DNA of 64,000 nt from Ruoffia tabacinasalis. GTDB taxonomy: Bacteria; Bacillota; Bacilli; Lactobacillales; Aerococcaceae. The translations under genes and the position numbers were made by a program. Positions 62,700 to 64,000 of the stretch are shown one piece after another. The stretch lies in the NCBI RefSeq assembly GCF_042652985.1, contig NZ_JBHSHQ010000050.1, forward strand, positions 43,443 to 107,442, read 5' to 3'. A model generated the notes under the pieces. That model was not told the DNA's origin and ran no database searches. It worked only from the letters and a program-made list of their open reading frames with translations. Every line of letters begins with the position of its first letter. The stretch's first letter is position 1.

Positions 62700-63962
62700 T
62701 TGAAGGCAGAAATTATAGCTGTAGGTACTGAATTATTAATGGGCTACATTGTGAATACTAATGCGAGTGATATCGCACAAGAATTACTGGATATTGGAAT
62801 TGGAACGTATTATCAATCTGTTGTTGGAGATAATAGTGATAGAATAAATGAAACTTTAGAGATTGCATCTTCTAGATCTGAATTAATTATTCTTTCGGGA
62901 GGCTTAGGTCCAACTGAAGACGATATTACAAAGCATGTTTTGGCTGAATTTTTAGGTGAGGAATTATATCACGACAAGAAGCAACTCGAGAGAGTCGAAA
63001 CTTATTTCAAAGATCAAAATCGTGAGATGACAAAGAATAATTATAGACAAGCTTTAACGATTAAAGGCGGAGAAACAATTCTTAACGATGTAGGACTAGC
63101 AGCTGGGTTAATCTACACGAAAGAAAAAGATAATAAAACGATATATTACGTCGTTTTACCTGGCCCTCCATTTGAGATGAAGCATATGCTAAATGAACAT
63201 GTCAAACCGTTTATTAGAAGTGTGATGGCTAAGCAAGGTGTTATTACTTCTAAATACATTAATTTATATGGCGTAGGGGAATCTTTCGTTGCAGATAAAC
63301 TGAGTGATTTAATTGAAACTCAAACAAACCCAACGATAGCTATTTACGCTAAACCTAAATGTGTTACGGTTCGTTTAACATATAATTCTGAAACCTATGA
63401 AGAGTCCGAAGATGTTTTAGATGAATTAGCTGAACAAATTCGTCAACGCTTTACGAAGCATTTTATTGGTTACGGGTCTGAGCAAACTTTTGAAAAATTC
63501 ATTGTCGACGAATTAAGAAAACATAACAAAACATTATCAGCAGCAGAAAGTTTAACGGGTGGTTTAGTCCTAGAAAAGTTAACGAATACACCGGGTGCTG
63601 GAGACGTCATTGTTGGTGGATTTGTTACTTATCAAACAGAACAAAAAGTCAAAATGCTTGGGATACCGGAAGAAATTATTAAAGAACATACGGTTGTCAG
63701 CGCAGAAGTTGCACAAGAAATGGCTGAGAGAACGTTAAATTTAACTGGTAGTGATTTAGCTATTTCATTAACTGGTGTAGCAGGGCCGAAATCTTTAGAA
63801 GGTCATCCCCCAGGAAAGGTCTTTGTTGCTCTAGCAGCAAAAAATCATCCAGTCCAAGTAGCAGAATTAAACATCTCAAATAAACCTAGAAATGTTGTAA
63901 GAGAAGTGGCAGAGTTTGAAGTTTTAAACTTCTTGAATTGTAAAATTAAGCTAGAAAAATAA
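62700..63962 (+). CDS. cinA: CinA: competence/damage-inducible NMN deamidase
   Basis: A 420-residue two-domain protein. The N-terminal MoCF-binding-like domain (about 1-170, IIAVGTELLMGYIVNTNASD and LSGGLGPTEDDIT) acts on ADP-ribose in some relatives. The C-terminal domain (about 255-415, LSAAESLTGGLV and AISLTGVAGP) is nicotinamide-nucleotide amidase. In streptococci it is co-transcribed with recA; recA would be expected just beyond the window end. The start is TTG, 7 bases after AGGGGGAG. The gene is complete, with only 38 bp left in the window and no feature seen there. Confidence 0.94.
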   Translation: MKAEIIAVGTELLMGYIVNTNASDIAQELLDIGIGTYYQSVVGDNSDRINETLEIASSRSELIILSGGLGPTEDDITKHVLAEFLGEELYHDKKQLERVETYFKDQNREMTKNNYRQALTIKGGETILNDVGLAAGLIYTKEKDNKTIYYVVLPGPPFEMKHMLNEHVKPFIRSVMAKQGVITSKYINLYGVGESFVADKLSDLIETQTNPTIAIYAKPKCVTVRLTYNSETYEESEDVLDELAEQIRQRFTKHFIGYGSEQTFEKFIVDELRKHNKTLSAAESLTGGLVLEKLTNTPGAGDVIVGGFVTYQTEQKVKMLGIPEEIIKEHTVVSAEVAQEMAERTLNLTGSDLAISLTGVAGPKSLEGHPPGKVFVALAAKNHPVQVAELNISNKPRNVVREVAEFEVLNFLNCKIKLEK

Positions 63963-64000
63963 ATAAACCATTTGTGGTACACTCAAATCAAATTTCCAAC

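Noticed and set aside
1..64000. CRISPR arrays, tRNA or rRNA genes, insertion sequences, prophage
   Set aside because: No regularly spaced repeats, cloverleaf-like clusters, transposase or phage genes were seen; the gene content is core-like throughout.

Overview
The window is an AT-rich, densely coded stretch of chromosome from a low-GC Gram-positive bacterium, most likely of the order Lactobacillales. Reasons: the rpsU-yqeY and phoH-pgpH-ybeY-dgkA-era-recO-glyQ-glyS runs, obg followed by rnz-SDR-recJ-apt, lexA divergent from a DUF896 gene, a CsrRS/ArlRS-type two-component system, acyP-yidC, a Bmp/Nup nucleoside transporter and rodZ-pgsA-cinA. Start codons, Shine-Dalgarno sites, extended -10 promoters and Firmicute-type LexA and Pho boxes fit this. 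An Aerococcaceae- or Carnobacteriaceae-like host is my guess, not shown. I see no tRNA, rRNA, prophage, insertion sequence or CRISPR array; this is mostly core genome.

Layout. 1-0.9 kb: ribosomal protein S21 and YqeY. 0.9-2.9 kb: a secreted metallophosphoesterase on the minus strand behind a four-repeat Pho box. 3.1-12.1 kb: phoH, pgpH, ybeY, dgkA, era, recO, then a glycine T-box and glyQS. 12.1-20.5 kb: obg, an OatA-like acyltransferase, rnz, SDR, LapA-like, recJ, apt. 20.5-21.8 kb: lexA and two small genes, with a shared LexA operator. 21.8-25.7 kb: an attenuator-like leader and a heterodimeric ABC exporter. 25.7-28.8 kb: plsC, an exported glutaminyl cyclase, tgt, yajC. 29-33.3 kb: dinB with a LexA box, a ZIP transporter, ytoI, nrnA. 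33.4-40.1 kb: zwf, cshB, DUF1189 and YfhO membrane proteins. 40.3-47.7 kb: a class B PBP, two small envelope proteins, rpmG, a folate enzyme, rhomboid protease, rhodanese-like protein, a small DUF4044-type gene and gnd. 48-54.5 kb: a two-component system, yidC, acyP, ftsK. 54.7-60.7 kb: two Bmp binding proteins plus Nup ATPase and two permeases. 60.9-64 kb: rodZ, pgsA, cinA.

Functional themes are translation and ribosome maturation, DNA repair and the SOS response, envelope building (PgpH, DgkA, PBP, OatA-like, RodZ, PgsA, YidC), the oxidative pentose phosphate pathway (zwf and gnd, separately placed), and purine/nucleoside uptake and salvage (Bmp-Nup, apt).

The most unusual signal is the joint presence of an exported plant-type glutaminyl cyclase and several exported proteins whose predicted signal-peptidase site is followed directly by Gln and then an acidic residue (phosphoesterase, both Bmp proteins, and the cyclase itself). 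Both Bmp proteins also lack the lipobox cysteine expected for Gram-positive binding proteins. This resembles the pyroglutamate 'Q-rule' of Bacteroidetes, which I would not have expected here. One caveat is that the cyclase seems to lack the Glu I recall as catalytic. Other points: a textbook Pho box with a possible ATA start codon below it, and a terminator-containing leader ahead of the ABC exporter.
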